Shown here: positions 1 to 9,482 of the stretch, piece after piece
How the letters are laid out: every line of letters begins with the position of its first letter
Numbering within the stretch: the stretch's first letter is position 1
Origin: Colwellia sp. 1_MG-2023
GTDB lineage: Bacteria > Pseudomonadota > Gammaproteobacteria > Enterobacterales > Alteromonadaceae
Length of the DNA: 64,000 nucleotides
Direction: 5' to 3'
NCBI RefSeq assembly: GCF_030546755.1
Contig: NZ_JAUOPE010000006.1
Coordinates: forward strand, 168,078-232,077
The notes under the pieces: model-generated
Seen by the model: the letters and a program-made list of their open reading frames with translations, nothing else
Told to the model about the DNA's origin: nothing
The model's database searches: none
Program-made: the position numbers and the translations under genes

Positions 1-1
1 A

Positions 2-469
2 TCAGCGAGTTTAGCGTTCACTCATGTGTCGATGAATGCTTTGTTGCTAGCTTTTATTGCGTTAATAGGCATTACCTTCGGCACCTTATACCAAAAAAGA
101 TTTTGTCAAAAGCAGCCTTTATTACCTTCGGTTTGCTGGCAATATATTGCTAGTTTACTTATTTTTCTGCCGATTGTTTTTGTTAGTGACTCTCAACCTA
201 TTACTTGGAATATTGAGTTTATTCTTTGTTTAACTTGGCTTGTTTTAGCGCTTTCTGTTACTGCTATTTTGTTACTGATGTATATGGTGGAACAAGGAGA
301 TTCATCAAAGGTTACTGCTTATTTTTATTTAGTACCACCTGCTACTGCGCTTGAAGCCTGGCTATTGTTTGATGAGCAATTGGCACTTTCTAGTGTATTA
401 GGCATGGTATTATGTGCTATCAGTGTTTATGTGGTGAATAAGCCAAAGCAAAATATTGTAAAAATTTAA
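2..469 (+). CDS. EamA/DMT-family membrane transporter, C-terminal part (5' end outside window)
   Basis: The reading frame is open to the left edge of the window, so only the C-terminal half of the protein is present. About 155 residues are visible with four to five hydrophobic helices and a short cytoplasmic tail, as in the second EamA repeat of drug/metabolite transporters. Typical is the stretch ending in AYFYLVPPATALEAWLLFDE, followed by a last helix (VLGMVLCAISVYVV). A GTG at 26 could be read as a start, but the upstream codons continue the same hydrophobic repeat without a stop and no Shine-Dalgarno precedes it, so I treat the gene as truncated by the window. The family exports or imports small metabolites across the inner membrane; the substrate cannot be told from sequence. 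Confidence 0.85.
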   Translation, partial: SASLAFTHVSMNALLLAFIALIGITFGTLYQKRFCQKQPLLPSVCWQYIASLLIFLPIVFVSDSQPITWNIEFILCLTWLVLALSVTAILLLMYMVEQGDSSKVTAYFYLVPPATALEAWLLFDEQLALSSVLGMVLCAISVYVVNKPKQNIVKI

Positions 470-582
470 AGGCGAATAATTTATTTTATTTGAATGAAAA
501 TTTTACTTGTTCGGGTCTATTGGTATTCATATGAATTATCATTTTATTGTCATTAAACGTAAATAAACAAAAGAAGAGATTT

Positions 583-1251
583 ATGAATAAAACTATCTTT
601 GCTAGTGCCTTAATTTTATTGTCATTTTTTCAATCATCTGTATTAGATGCAAAAACACAAAAAATGGAGCAAGTCGTTAAAAGCGATATTGCTGAAACGG
701 CTGATCTAGTATCGCCTTTATTAAATGGTCAAATGCTCCCTGAAATCGCAGTGACCACAGTTGAAGGAAAAAGTGTTCAATTAGCAGATTATTTAAACGG
801 GCAAAAAACCATCCTATTTTTTTACCGCGGTGGTTGGTGTCCATTTTGTAATACTCAAATGGGACAATTACAAGCAATAGAAGGTGAGTTGAAAAACTTA
901 GGCTTTAAGCTGGTTGGTATTTCTACCGATGCTCCTGATGATTTAAAGAAAAGTATTGATAAACGTGAGCTGTCTTATGACCTACTATCTGACTATCAAT
1001 CGAAAGTTAGCTCAGCATTTGGTTTATCATTTTTCACCTCTGAGCAAACTACCAGTCGTTATGTGGCTAAAATGAATTTAAAAAATCCTTTGCAAAAGAA
1101 TCAAGCAGGCGATGAACGCTTAGTTTTACCTGTGCCAGCTATTTACGTGATTGATAGTAAAGGATTAATACAATTTAATTATGTTAATCCAAATTTTAAA
1201 GTTCGTTTACATTCTGATTTATTATTAAAAGCGGCAGAATTAGTAAAGTAA
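583..1251 (+). CDS. Secreted peroxiredoxin-like (AhpC/TSA-type) thiol protein
   Basis: A 222-residue protein with a Sec-type signal peptide (MNKTIFASALILLSFFQSS) and a thioredoxin-fold domain. The motif FYRGGWCPFCNTQM places Cys86 and Cys89 at the redox centre. This WCPFC form is characteristic of the peroxiredoxin-like branch of AhpC/TSA rather than of typical 2-Cys peroxiredoxins. It should act in the periplasm on peroxides or protein thiols. The frame extends upstream to a TTG at 547, but the ATG at 583 has an AAGAAGAG ribosome-binding site and begins the signal peptide, so I chose it. It is a single gene followed by a shared hairpin terminator with the convergent trp operon. Specific substrate unknown. 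Confidence 0.85.
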   Translation: MNKTIFASALILLSFFQSSVLDAKTQKMEQVVKSDIAETADLVSPLLNGQMLPEIAVTTVEGKSVQLADYLNGQKTILFFYRGGWCPFCNTQMGQLQAIEGELKNLGFKLVGISTDAPDDLKKSIDKRELSYDLLSDYQSKVSSAFGLSFFTSEQTTSRYVAKMNLKNPLQKNQAGDERLVLPVPAIYVIDSKGLIQFNYVNPNFKVRLHSDLLLKAAELVK

Positions 1252-1302
1252 TCAGAGCTTGAGAGCTTTAGCTGTATATAAACGTATTTATCACAAAAAG
1301 GT

Positions 1303-1336
1303 AAAAAGCCTGTTGTAAGTCAACAGGCTTTTTTTT
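1303..1336. terminator. Bidirectional rho-independent terminator between the peroxiredoxin-like gene and trpA
   Basis: A 13-bp perfect stem AAAAAGCCTGTTG / CAACAGGCTTTTT with a 5-base loop TAAGT, flanked by A and T runs on both sides. It can terminate the plus-strand gene ending at 1251 and the trp operon, whose last gene trpA ends at 1372 on the minus strand. Confidence 0.9.
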
Positions 1337-1371
1337 ACTTATTTCGTCCTGAAATAGTTGCGCAGCAAGCT

Positions 1372-2235
1372 TTATTGTTTTGTGGCTGCTTTCATAGAAC
1401 TGACAAACTCATGTAACGCACTTAGCATGGCTGTATTATCTGATAAGTGATTTTCAATAATTTTTACCACCGCTGATCCACTAATTGCGCCGGCAGCACC
1501 AGCATTTAATGCATCTTTAACTTGTTGTGGCTGCGAAATACCAAAACCTATTACCGCGGGCGCTGCTTGATGATTTTTTAATGAAGCAATTAATTCATGC
1601 GCGGCAACATTTGCGGTTGGCTTACTTGTTTCATTTTCAATAGCATCAACCCCGGTAACACCTGCACGGCTTAATACGTATGTATAGCCATGACTATACG
1701 CCGCTACTTTTTGTAATGTTTCTTCGCTGGCGTTAGGAGGCGCAATAAAAATGGGCGCTATGTTTGCTCCCAGTGCTGCATTTCTAAATTGCTCGCTTTC
1801 CCGAATAGGTAAGTCTGCGATCAATATAGAATCGACGCCAGCATTGGCCATATCTTGATAAAACTTATTGATGCCTCTGGCAAAAACTAAGTTACCGTAA
1901 AGTAATAAACCGATAGGAATTTGCGGGGCGTATTCTCTGATCTGCTTTAATATATCAAGACAAACGTCAGTGTTTGTGCCAGTTGCTATGGCGCGTTTTC
2001 CTGCTTCTTGAATGATAATGCCGTCAGCACTGGGATCTGAAAAAGGGATCCCTAATTCTAACGCATCAGCGCCAGCATCAATTAACGTTTTGATGATTGC
2101 CAGAGATTGCTCAGGGTTAGGATCACCAATTGCGACAAAAGGAATAAAAGCGCCTTCATTTTTCGCGGAGAGTTCGTGAAAACAATCGATATAACGCTGA
2201 CCTGCTTTTTGGTTTTGTGCTTGTAGTTGCGTCAT
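1372..2235 (-). CDS. trpA: Tryptophan synthase alpha subunit
   Basis: A 287-residue TIM-barrel protein that cleaves indole-3-glycerol phosphate to indole and glyceraldehyde-3-phosphate and passes indole to TrpB. The signature region [10 protein letters not shown]...[15 protein letters not shown] is present; by homology the catalytic pair is Glu60 and Asp71. Two nearby positions differ from the usual family motif (PFSDP-L-ADG-P becomes [10 protein letters not shown]), which is mild. The phosphate-binding end ([31 protein letters not shown]) is intact. It is the last gene of the operon; its ATG shares one base with the trpB stop (TAATG), which indicates translational coupling. Slightly longer than E. 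coli TrpA (268 residues) because of both termini. Confidence 0.97.
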   Translation of the reverse strand: MTQLQAQNQKAGQRYIDCFHELSAKNEGAFIPFVAIGDPNPEQSLAIIKTLIDAGADALELGIPFSDPSADGIIIQEAGKRAIATGTNTDVCLDILKQIREYAPQIPIGLLLYGNLVFARGINKFYQDMANAGVDSILIADLPIRESEQFRNAALGANIAPIFIAPPNASEETLQKVAAYSHGYTYVLSRAGVTGVDAIENETSKPTANVAAHELIASLKNHQAAPAVIGFGISQPQQVKDALNAGAAGAISGSAVVKIIENHLSDNTAMLSALHEFVSSMKAATKQ

Positions 2236-3476
2236 TATTTATTCTCCTTGTCAGCTGACGTTTCTTCAGGATGCAACACCGTATGAACATGAGCTAAATC
2301 TTTATCACCACGACCTGATAAGTTGACTAAAATTACCGTTTCTTCAGTCGCGGCTTCTGCCATTTTTAAGGCTTGTGCAAGAGCATGCGAAGACTCTAAA
2401 GCCGGAATTATCCCTTCGGTACTTGCTAAGGTTTGAAACGCCGCTAAAGCTTCGTCATCGTTAATCGGCACATATTGCGCACGACCAGTTTCTTTTAAAA
2501 AGGCATGTTGTGGACCAACAGCGGGGTAATCAAGGCCGGCAGAAACCGAGTATGACTCTTCTATTTGGCCGTATTGATCTTGCATAATATAAGTGTAATT
2601 ACCATGCAACATCCCTTTAGTGCCAGCAGCAAGGGTTGCTCCGTGTTTGTCGGTATCAATACCTTTACCACCCGCTTCTACACCAATTAATTTCACTGAT
2701 TCTTCATGGATAAAATCATTGAACATGCCAATAGCATTTGAACCACCACCGACACAAGCAATCACGTAGTCAGGCAATTTACCTTCTTGGGTTAAAATTT
2801 GCTGTTTGGCTTCTTCTCCTATCATTTTTTGAAAATCACGAACGATAGTCGGGAATGGGTGAGGGCCGGCCGCCGTACCTAATAAATAATGGGCATTGTC
2901 ATAGTTTGCTGACCAGTCACGCAGCGCTTCATTAACGGCATCTTTTAATGTGCCTGAGCCTGCGGTTACAGGGATGACCGTTGCGCCCATCAGCTTCATG
3001 CGAAAAACATTTGGTTGTTGACGCTGACAATCAACGGCGCCCATATAAACCTTACATTGTAACCCTAAAAGTGAACAGGCAATGGCGGTTGCCACACCAT
3101 GTTGACCAGCGCCTGTTTCAGCGATGATTTCTGTTTTCCCCATGCGTTTTGCTAACAAGGCTTGTCCCAACACTTGGTTGGTTTTATGGGCGCCACCATG
3201 TAATAAATCTTCACGTTTTAAATAGATTTTTGCTAACGGATTTTTGGATAAATTTCTTGTTAACGTTAAGGGCGTTGGACGACCCGCATAGTTAGTTAAT
3301 AAATCATTAAATTCATCGAGAAAGCTTTGGTCTTGCTGTGATTCAATATAGGCCTGTTCAAGTTGTTCAAGCGCTGGTACTAATAATTCACCAACGAACA
3401 TGCCACCAAACTCTCCAAAATAAGCGGGCAATGTTTGTTTCTTGGCTGACGAATTTTCTATTGTTTTGTTTGTCAT
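2235..3476 (-). CDS. trpB: Tryptophan synthase beta subunit
   Basis: A 413-residue PLP enzyme that condenses indole with serine to give tryptophan. The PLP-lysine motif [13 protein letters not shown] (Lys98) and the phosphate-binding loop [10 protein letters not shown] are present, as is GRGDKD near the C-terminus. An upstream in-frame codon would add 15 residues running back into trpCF, but the ATG at 3476 lies one base after the trpCF stop (TAACATG) and gives the family's normal N-terminus (short polar tail, then [13 protein letters not shown]), so I use it. It sits between trpCF and trpA, with start/stop overlap downstream. Confidence 0.97.
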   Translation of the reverse strand: MTNKTIENSSAKKQTLPAYFGEFGGMFVGELLVPALEQLEQAYIESQQDQSFLDEFNDLLTNYAGRPTPLTLTRNLSKNPLAKIYLKREDLLHGGAHKTNQVLGQALLAKRMGKTEIIAETGAGQHGVATAIACSLLGLQCKVYMGAVDCQRQQPNVFRMKLMGATVIPVTAGSGTLKDAVNEALRDWSANYDNAHYLLGTAAGPHPFPTIVRDFQKMIGEEAKQQILTQEGKLPDYVIACVGGGSNAIGMFNDFIHEESVKLIGVEAGGKGIDTDKHGATLAAGTKGMLHGNYTYIMQDQYGQIEESYSVSAGLDYPAVGPQHAFLKETGRAQYVPINDDEALAAFQTLASTEGIIPALESSHALAQALKMAEAATEETVILVNLSGRGDKDLAHVHTVLHPEETSADKENK

Positions 3477-3477
3477 G

Positions 3478-4866
3478 TTAGTAATTCCGTATTTGCGTGA
3501 ATACTTGTTGAAGTTTTTCACGACACTTTATGCCTGGACTTTGCTCAACACCTGAGTTGATATCCAAACCAAATAATTCTTGTGTGGTTAGCTGTTCAAG
3601 CGCGTTGTCAATATTATCGCTATTTAAGCCGCCAGCTAAAAAGCAGCTTGATAAGTCTTGCTCACTATCGGCTAACGCTTGCCAGTTAAATGCTTGACCA
3701 CTGCCAGCATTTTTTCCATCTAAAACATATTGTTGCGCATTAACAGTAAACGCTGGCACATGCTGCTGAACCGCGATTGCTTTCCAAATTTGACAATTTT
3801 CAGGCAATTGCTGTTGTAACTTGTCAATGTATTCTTGGTCTTCATCGCCATGTAATTGTACGGCAAAAAGGTTTAATTGTTGCGCTAATGCAGCAATGTC
3901 TTGGCGTTTATGGTTGACAAAAACCCCGACATAATTAAGTGATGGAACTTTTTGGGTAATGGTTAATGCTTGTTCTGGTGTAATGCAGCGTGGCGATTTT
4001 TCGGCAAAAATTAACCCGCCATATTGCGCGCCAGCTTCAATGGCCATTTGTGCTTGTTCAGGCGTTGTTAAACCGCACACTTTATTGTTGCCGTATATTA
4101 ACGTGCGGCATGCAAGATCAATATCTTGTTGCGCCATAACCGAACTGCCTACTAAAAACCCGTCCACAGCAGGAGCTAGTTCTCGTACCTGTGCGTTAGT
4201 ATAAATACCTGACTCAGAAATAACGATTCTATCGGCAGGTAAGCTTGGTGCATAATCAAACGTACGGGCTATATCGGTAGAAAGATCACGTAAATTGCGA
4301 TTATTGATACCGATTAACTTTGCCCCTAATTGCACGGCGCGATCGCGTTCTTCATCGTTAGATATTTCCGTTAAAATCGCTAAATTATAGTGTTCGGCAA
4401 CTTCAGCTAGAGTTCTATATTCCTCATCTGAAAGCACACTTAACATAAGTAATATTGCATCAGCGCCATAATAACGTGCAAGATGAACTTGATAAGGTTC
4501 AATAAAAAAATCTTTATTTAATACTGGGCAGCTGACGGTATCGGTGACTATTTTTAAATACTCAAATTTACCTTGAAAATATTTTTCATCAGTCAACACT
4601 GAAATGGCTGCCGCGTATTTATCGTAAATTTGACAAATGGCTTTTGGATCAAAGTCAGCTCTGATCAAACCTTTTGACGGTGAGGCTTTTTTGCATTCTA
4701 GAATAAAACCAGCCTGACTTTTTCCTTGTTTACGATCAAGCGCCGCATACATGTCTTTTGTGGTTGGCTTTAACTCATCAATAAAGCTCGCTAAAGGTTT
4801 ATCAATTTTTAATTGCGCTATTTCAATGCGTTTATCAGCAACTATTTTTTCTAATACATTTGCCAT
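3478..4866 (-). CDS. trpCF: Bifunctional indole-3-glycerol-phosphate synthase / phosphoribosylanthranilate isomerase
   Basis: A 462-residue fusion of two TIM barrels, as in enteric and other gammaproteobacteria. The N-terminal half (1 to about 255) is TrpC, with [13 protein letters not shown] near residue 55, [11 protein letters not shown] near 117 and GINNRNL near 186. The C-terminal half begins with [12 protein letters not shown] (Cys264) and is TrpF, with HGDE and [10 protein letters not shown] further on. It catalyses the isomerisation of PRA and the ring closure to indole-3-glycerol phosphate. The start codon overlaps the trpD stop by one base, and the stop is one base before trpB, so translation of the block looks coupled. 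Confidence 0.97.
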   Translation of the reverse strand: MANVLEKIVADKRIEIAQLKIDKPLASFIDELKPTTKDMYAALDRKQGKSQAGFILECKKASPSKGLIRADFDPKAICQIYDKYAAAISVLTDEKYFQGKFEYLKIVTDTVSCPVLNKDFFIEPYQVHLARYYGADAILLMLSVLSDEEYRTLAEVAEHYNLAILTEISNDEERDRAVQLGAKLIGINNRNLRDLSTDIARTFDYAPSLPADRIVISESGIYTNAQVRELAPAVDGFLVGSSVMAQQDIDLACRTLIYGNNKVCGLTTPEQAQMAIEAGAQYGGLIFAEKSPRCITPEQALTITQKVPSLNYVGVFVNHKRQDIAALAQQLNLFAVQLHGDEDQEYIDKLQQQLPENCQIWKAIAVQQHVPAFTVNAQQYVLDGKNAGSGQAFNWQALADSEQDLSSCFLAGGLNSDNIDNALEQLTTQELFGLDINSGVEQSPGIKCREKLQQVFTQIRNY

Positions 4867-5906
4867 TATTTATTCTTTCCGCTTGCTACTTGATTTGTTT
4901 CTTTATTTGAAATGTTTACCATGGTTTGTAACGTTTCTAAGGCTTTGCCTGTAGCCAATACTTTTGCTGCTATTGCTGCTGCTGAAGGTAAATCTGCTGC
5001 TTTGCCATGCAGGTAAAGTAAGGCCGCACAATTGATGATCACCGCATCGTTATGCGCTGGTTGACCTTGACCTGATAAAATCGCTTTTATGATATCGGCA
5101 TTTTCTTGTGGAGTGCCACCTTTAATATCTTCTAAGGTATAACGAGAAAGACCAAAGTCTTCAGGTGTAATAGTGCGCTCAGTTAATTCGCCATGGTTAA
5201 TTTCGGTGATTTGTGTTTCACCATGTAAAGCAATTTCATCGAGTCCACTGCCATGAACTACCCAGCCTCGTTTCACGCCGGTTAATATTAAACTTTGCGC
5301 CATGGTAGGAATTAACTCGGGGGTATACACGCCTAATAGCATTACTTGTGGGCAAGCAGGGTTAACGAGTGGTCCTAAAATATTAAATAATGTACGAATA
5401 CCCATAGCTTTGCGAACAGGACCGGCATATTTAAACCCCGGATGATAAGCTGGGGCATATAAAAAGCATAAGTTACTTACTTGTAAACATTCACTAGCGA
5501 CTGCCGGAGACATCATTAAATTCACACCAAAGGCTTCTAATAAATCAGCAGATCCTGACATACTTGAAACGCTTCGGTTGCCATGTTTGGCCATCGTCAA
5601 GCCACAAGCCGCGGCTAGTATCGCCGCAGTCGTTGAAATATTAATCGTATTAGCGCCATCGCCGCCAGTTCCTACGCAATCAGCAACCCCATTTTCTTGT
5701 AAAGGGAAGTCGGTTGCATAATCTCTTACAGCTACCGCTGCACCCGCAATTTCTTCAGGGGTTTCGCCTTTTATTTTTAAAGCCGTTAATACAGAGGCCA
5801 GCATTTCTGGTGCTATTTTTCCTTGCATTACTTCGCTAAAAAACGTGTGAGCTTGCGTTTGGCTTAATGATTGGCCATCAACTAATTGTTGTAATACATT
5901 ACTCAT
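4866..5906 (-). CDS. trpD: Anthranilate phosphoribosyltransferase
   Basis: A 346-residue protein of normal family length that transfers the phosphoribosyl group of PRPP to anthranilate. The PRPP-binding signature VGTGGDGANTINIST is at about residues 79-93 and KHGNRSVSSMSGSADLLEAFG follows, as expected for TrpD. Unlike in E. coli, TrpD is a stand-alone protein and is not fused to TrpG. The start overlaps the trpG C-terminus by 8 bases, and the stop shares one base with the trpCF start. Confidence 0.97.
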   Translation of the reverse strand: MSNVLQQLVDGQSLSQTQAHTFFSEVMQGKIAPEMLASVLTALKIKGETPEEIAGAAVAVRDYATDFPLQENGVADCVGTGGDGANTINISTTAAILAAACGLTMAKHGNRSVSSMSGSADLLEAFGVNLMMSPAVASECLQVSNLCFLYAPAYHPGFKYAGPVRKAMGIRTLFNILGPLVNPACPQVMLLGVYTPELIPTMAQSLILTGVKRGWVVHGSGLDEIALHGETQITEINHGELTERTITPEDFGLSRYTLEDIKGGTPQENADIIKAILSGQGQPAHNDAVIINCAALLYLHGKAADLPSAAAIAAKVLATGKALETLQTMVNISNKETNQVASGKNK

Positions 5907-6597
5907 AAGAACTCCCTGTTTGTTGCTGGATATTTTCTGGTAATTGACTGGTTTGGGCTGAATTTGACGTTAAACATTCAATGGCTTGTGCTAATAAATT
6001 GCTGCCATATGTCGTTAAAATAGACTCTGGATGGAACTGAAAACCTATTACTCTGTCTGTATTATGTTCAATTGCCATAGGTAAAACGACACCATCGCTG
6101 GTGGTAAATTGCGCTGTCATGGTTAAACTGTTTGGCATTTTTGTGGCGACTAATGAATGATAACGCGCTACAGGAAGCGGTTGCTGAATATTGTTAAAGG
6201 CGTTATTACCATCATGTTGTACGTTCGACGCTTTTCCATGAATAATTTCAGGTGCTCGGCCAACAATACCGCCATAATATTCAATTAACGCTTGATGCCC
6301 TAAACAAATACCCAAGATAGGGTATTTACCGGCGGTTTTTTCAATAAGCTGCATTAAGCAGCCCGCTTTACTTGGCTCTCCAGGACCAGGCGATAACACC
6401 AATAATACCGGAGTTTCACATGCTTGAATTTGTTCTAAAATATAGTCAGCACTGATGGTGTTTCGATAAATAGTTGGCTCAAATCCTAAACATTGAAATT
6501 CATCAACAAGGTTATAGGTGAAAGAGTCTAAATTATCCAACATGAAAATTTTAACGTGTTCAGTGTTGTTATTCTTTGGGGTAGAGGATAGTGACAT
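5899..6597 (-). CDS. trpG: Anthranilate synthase glutamine amidotransferase subunit
   Basis: A 232-residue class I glutamine amidotransferase that supplies ammonia to TrpE. The nucleophile elbow GICLGHQ (Cys98) and the His-Glu pair in FQFHPESILT are both present, as is LSPGPGEPSKAG (oxyanion strand). The N-terminus has about 15 extra polar residues before the conserved IFMLDNLDSFTYNLV; an internal ATG at that point could also be the start, but the upstream ATG overlaps the trpE stop (TAATG) like the other junctions in this operon, so I keep it. The glutamine-rich tail is not conserved in the family as I know it. Confidence 0.95.
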   Translation of the reverse strand: MSLSSTPKNNNTEHVKIFMLDNLDSFTYNLVDEFQCLGFEPTIYRNTISADYILEQIQACETPVLLVLSPGPGEPSKAGCLMQLIEKTAGKYPILGICLGHQALIEYYGGIVGRAPEIIHGKASNVQHDGNNAFNNIQQPLPVARYHSLVATKMPNSLTMTAQFTTSDGVVLPMAIEHNTDRVIGFQFHPESILTTYGSNLLAQAIECLTSNSAQTSQLPENIQQQTGSSYE

Positions 6598-8234
6598 TAC
6601 TTAGCCTCCTGTTCATGATTGATATTTATTGTTGAAGACAGGTTTTTCATTCTAGCCGCTTTTTGAATTGCACTGATCACCGCTTGGGCTTTTTGACGGG
6701 TTTCATTGGCTTCAGCTTGGGGATCTGAGTCAAACACCACGCCTGCACCTGCTTGAACGTGCGCCATTTGATTTTTAACAAATGCACTACGAATGACAAT
6801 ACAAGTATCCATGTCGCCATCGCCAGTTAAATAGCCAACCGCACCGCCATAACTGCCTCGGCGTTTGCCTTCAAATTGTCGGATCAATTCGGTTGCTCTG
6901 ACTTTTGGCGCACCTGATAATGTACCCATATTCATACAAGCTTGATACGCATGTAATGCGTCTAAGTCGTCACTTAACGTGCCACAAACTCTTGATACTA
7001 AATGCATCACATGTGAGTAACGGTCAACCTTAAGTAAATCGGCCACATGTCGAGTACCCGCTTTACTTACGCGCGCCACATCATTTCGCGCTAAGTCAAC
7101 TAGCATAATATGTTCAGAAAGCTCTTTTTTGTCTTGACGTAACTCCAGCTCAATTCGACAATCTAAGTCTAATGAAAACTCACCATTAGCTTTATAGCCA
7201 CGCGGACGAGTACCAGCGATAGGGTAAATTTCAACTTGTCTGTTATGTTGTTGATATTTAATTGCTGATTCAGGCGATGCACCGAACATGCAAAAGTCTT
7301 CATCTTGGAAATAAAACATATAAGGGCTTGGATTACTTTCTCGTAATGCTAAATAAGCGTTAAAGGTATCTTCACAAGGTAAACTAAAGGTACGAGAAGG
7401 AACCACTTGAAAAATGTCCCCGGCTTTAATGTGCTCTTTTAACGCGATTACCGTTTGGCAAAAGTCTTCATCGCTGATATCGCAAGTCACTTCTGTTGGG
7501 GCAACTGAGTCAATATATTGTGTTTGCGGTGGAGCGATATCACTTTCTACTAAGGCTTTAATTGCCGATAAACGTCGGGCAATTTCAAAATGACATTTTT
7601 GTTGTTCTGGACCTGAAAAAACATTGGCAATCACTTCGCTTGAACGTTTTTCATGATCAATGACTACTAAAGTTTCTGCTAAGTAGTAAACAAAGTCTGG
7701 GCAAGTATTATCACTTTCTTGAACGTTTGGCAGTTTTTCACTCATGGTGATCATATCAAATGCAAATGCGCCGCCAAGAAAAACTGCAAAGGGATGATGC
7801 GTTTCATTGTTGAGTTGCTGAAAAATCCGTAAGCTTTGAAACGGGTTTGTAGCTAATAAGCGTGATTTTTCATCTAATGTTTGTGCGGTTTCTGCAAAAG
7901 TAGCCTGTAAACTTTTACCGTGAAAGGTAATGGTTGCGTGTGCCGCTAATTCTTGTTTAGCAAAAGCAATCGCAGCTTCACCGTTAACGCTTAGCGGTGT
8001 GAAACTAACTTGGTTACCATGACAAACAATTTTTATCGCGGCATCAACGAGCAATAAACTTTTTAATTGATGTTTTTTATCAATCTCTGCCGACTCTAAC
8101 AAAAGATTGTTACTTTTATTGCCGCACAATTTTTTAAACAATGTTAATGGGTCTGATTGATAACTCGCTTTGCTCGATAAAGTATTTACCGAGCCTATTT
8201 CTGTATGAGCTGTGGGGTCAAATATTGCCTTCAT
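6597..8234 (-). CDS. trpE: Anthranilate synthase component I
   Basis: A 545-residue chorismate-utilising enzyme that makes anthranilate from chorismate with TrpG. The N-terminal LLLESAEID (about residues 44-52) matches the LLES element known to bind feedback-inhibiting tryptophan, so allosteric control is likely retained. The C-terminal catalytic domain shows FQVVPSRTF, PSPYMFYF, GASPES, PIAGTRPRG, DLARNDV, GTLSGAPKVRA and YGGAVGYL, all typical. The start overlaps the DAHP synthase stop by four bases (ATGA). About 25 residues longer than E. coli TrpE. Confidence 0.97.
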   Translation of the reverse strand: MKAIFDPTAHTEIGSVNTLSSKASYQSDPLTLFKKLCGNKSNNLLLESAEIDKKHQLKSLLLVDAAIKIVCHGNQVSFTPLSVNGEAAIAFAKQELAAHATITFHGKSLQATFAETAQTLDEKSRLLATNPFQSLRIFQQLNNETHHPFAVFLGGAFAFDMITMSEKLPNVQESDNTCPDFVYYLAETLVVIDHEKRSSEVIANVFSGPEQQKCHFEIARRLSAIKALVESDIAPPQTQYIDSVAPTEVTCDISDEDFCQTVIALKEHIKAGDIFQVVPSRTFSLPCEDTFNAYLALRESNPSPYMFYFQDEDFCMFGASPESAIKYQQHNRQVEIYPIAGTRPRGYKANGEFSLDLDCRIELELRQDKKELSEHIMLVDLARNDVARVSKAGTRHVADLLKVDRYSHVMHLVSRVCGTLSDDLDALHAYQACMNMGTLSGAPKVRATELIRQFEGKRRGSYGGAVGYLTGDGDMDTCIVIRSAFVKNQMAHVQAGAGVVFDSDPQAEANETRQKAQAVISAIQKAARMKNLSSTININHEQEAK

Positions 8235-9247
8235 AATGTTTTACCTGCTGCGGAAACAAAAGGTTTTATATCTGCCATTAACGTCTCAAAGTCGTCAGCA
8301 GTGAGTGCTTGATGACCATCTGAAAGGGCTTCTTTAGGATTTAAATGTGTTTCAACAATAATACCATCAGCCCCCACAGCAACAGCCGCGCGTGATAAAG
8401 GATTGATTAACGATTTTACACCTGTGCCATGAGAAGGGTCGACAAAAACGGGAAGATGAGATTTTTCTTTTAAATAAGCTACGGCGTTTAAATCTAAAGT
8501 ATTGCGAGTCGCTGTTTCAAAGGTGCGAATGCCACGTTCACATAAAATGACATTCGGGTTACCGGCATTGATTATATATTCTGCTGCAAGTAACAACTCT
8601 TCAAGTGTTGCACTCATGCCGCGTTTTAGTAAAACGGCTTTGTCGGCTTGTTCTCCAACGGCTTCAAGTAAACGAAAGTTTTGCATATTACGCGCGCCAA
8701 TTTGATAACAATCAACGTATTCATGCATTAATTTAGCGTCATTAGGATCAATAATTTCTGAGACAATTGGAAGACCATATTTTTCTTTCGCCGCTTTTAA
8801 TAATTGCAAACCTTCTAATCCTAATCCTTGAAAACTATAAGGACTGGTTCTTGGTTTGAAAGCACCACCACGTAATAATGGCACACCTTGTTGTTTAATC
8901 ATGTCGCTGATACCAAACAATTGCGCTTGGCTTTCAACGGAACAAGGTCCTGCAATGACGGTAAAATTGCCACCCCCGACTTTTACACCGCCAATTGACA
9001 CAATAGAGTCATGAGCTTGTAGTTCTCGGCTAACTAATTTGTAGGGGCTCAGTACCGGTTTGATTTCATCTACCATAGGGTAGCTATCAAGGTGAAGCTG
9101 ACGTAATACGCGTTCATCGCCTAATGCGCCTAGAACGGTGCGTTCAATACCCGGCATATAAAGCGGTTTTAAGCCGAGGCTAGATATTTTATCTAATATT
9201 TCATTGGCATCTTTTTCAGATGCTTGTGGTTTTAATATGATGATCAT
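8231..9247 (-). CDS. 3-deoxy-7-phosphoheptulonate (DAHP) synthase, type I-beta with N-terminal ferredoxin-like domain
   Basis: A 338-residue enzyme for the first step of the shikimate pathway (PEP plus erythrose-4-phosphate). Residues 1 to about 70 (MIIILKPQASEKDANEILDK...) form the small ferredoxin-like domain found in Bacillus/Thermotoga-type I-beta enzymes, which differ from the E. coli AroF/G/H I-alpha type. The barrel follows, with VIAGPCSVES, GGAFKPRTSPYSFQG, IGARNMQNF, LLKRGMSAT and PVFVDPSHGTG. Its ATG has an AGGAAA ribosome-binding site, 36 bases after a Trp-rich mini-ORF. It is the first structural gene of the trp operon, so flux into the common pathway is co-controlled with tryptophan synthesis. 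E. coli trp lacks such a gene. Confidence 0.95.
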   Translation of the reverse strand: MIIILKPQASEKDANEILDKISSLGLKPLYMPGIERTVLGALGDERVLRQLHLDSYPMVDEIKPVLSPYKLVSRELQAHDSIVSIGGVKVGGGNFTVIAGPCSVESQAQLFGISDMIKQQGVPLLRGGAFKPRTSPYSFQGLGLEGLQLLKAAKEKYGLPIVSEIIDPNDAKLMHEYVDCYQIGARNMQNFRLLEAVGEQADKAVLLKRGMSATLEELLLAAEYIINAGNPNVILCERGIRTFETATRNTLDLNAVAYLKEKSHLPVFVDPSHGTGVKSLINPLSRAAVAVGADGIIVETHLNPKEALSDGHQALTADDFETLMADIKPFVSAAGKTL

Positions 9248-9283
9248 GATTATTTCCTAAATCTGTTAAATTATTAAGTTCGG

Positions 9284-9346
9284 TCAACCAGCGTAAATAG
9301 GCTGAAGCCACCATATAAACCAACTTTTTACTCGTGTTGTTAACAT
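9284..9346 (-). CDS. Second Trp-rich leader-like mini-ORF upstream of DAHP synthase
   Basis: This reads as a 20-residue peptide, MLTTRVKSWFIWWLQPIYAG, with Trp at positions 9, 12 and 13. An AAGGG Shine-Dalgarno lies six bases before the ATG, stronger than that of the first leader. It lies after the trp attenuator hairpin and before the DAHP synthase gene, with a 36-base gap to that start codon. There is no obvious terminator hairpin after it, so if it senses Trp-tRNA it would have to act by ribosome stalling on translation initiation, RNA folding or Rho access rather than by a classical 3:4 terminator. Small alternative hairpins exist in and after it (GGC-TTCA-GCC versus CAGC...GCTG). Translation is an inference. 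Confidence 0.55.
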   Translation of the reverse strand: MLTTRVKSWFIWWLQPIYAG

Positions 9347-9390
9347 TGTTAACCCTTATATTTTTGTTCGTGATGTATTTTAAACGTAAT

Positions 9391-9428
9391 AAAAAAGAAA
9401 AACCCGCTTAAGTGATTAAGCGGGTTTT
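9391..9428 (-). terminator. trp operon attenuator (3:4 terminator hairpin)
   Basis: On the minus strand the stem AAAACCCGCTTAA / TTAAGCGGGTTTT (13 bp, 4-base loop TCAC) is followed by TTCTTTTTT. It lies 51 bases after the leader-peptide stop codon and ahead of the DAHP synthase gene. Its left arm can instead pair with TTAAGTGGGTT at 9472-9482, which overlaps the leader stop codon (11 bp with one G-U pair), forming an antiterminator. This is the arrangement of ribosome-mediated transcription attenuation. Confidence 0.9.
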
Positions 9429-9471
9429 CAGAATTTTTTTGCGATTTCTTTTATGAAAAGCAAACTATCAC

Positions 9472-9482
9472 AACCCACTTAA
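9472..9482 (-). promoter_or_regulatory. Antiterminator arm (region 2) of the trp attenuator
   Basis: Minus-strand TTAAGTGGGTT is complementary to AACCCGCTTAA in the terminator's left arm except for one G-U pair. It includes the UAA stop of the leader peptide, so a ribosome that finishes the leader masks it and allows termination. A ribosome stalled at the three Trp codons, about 10 to 18 bases upstream, would leave it free to pair and prevent termination. The pairing is seen in the sequence; the regulatory logic follows the enteric trp model. Confidence 0.8.

Noticed and set aside
6597..8234. Loss of feedback inhibition in TrpE
   Set aside because: The LLES element is present, so there is no sequence reason to suspect insensitivity.
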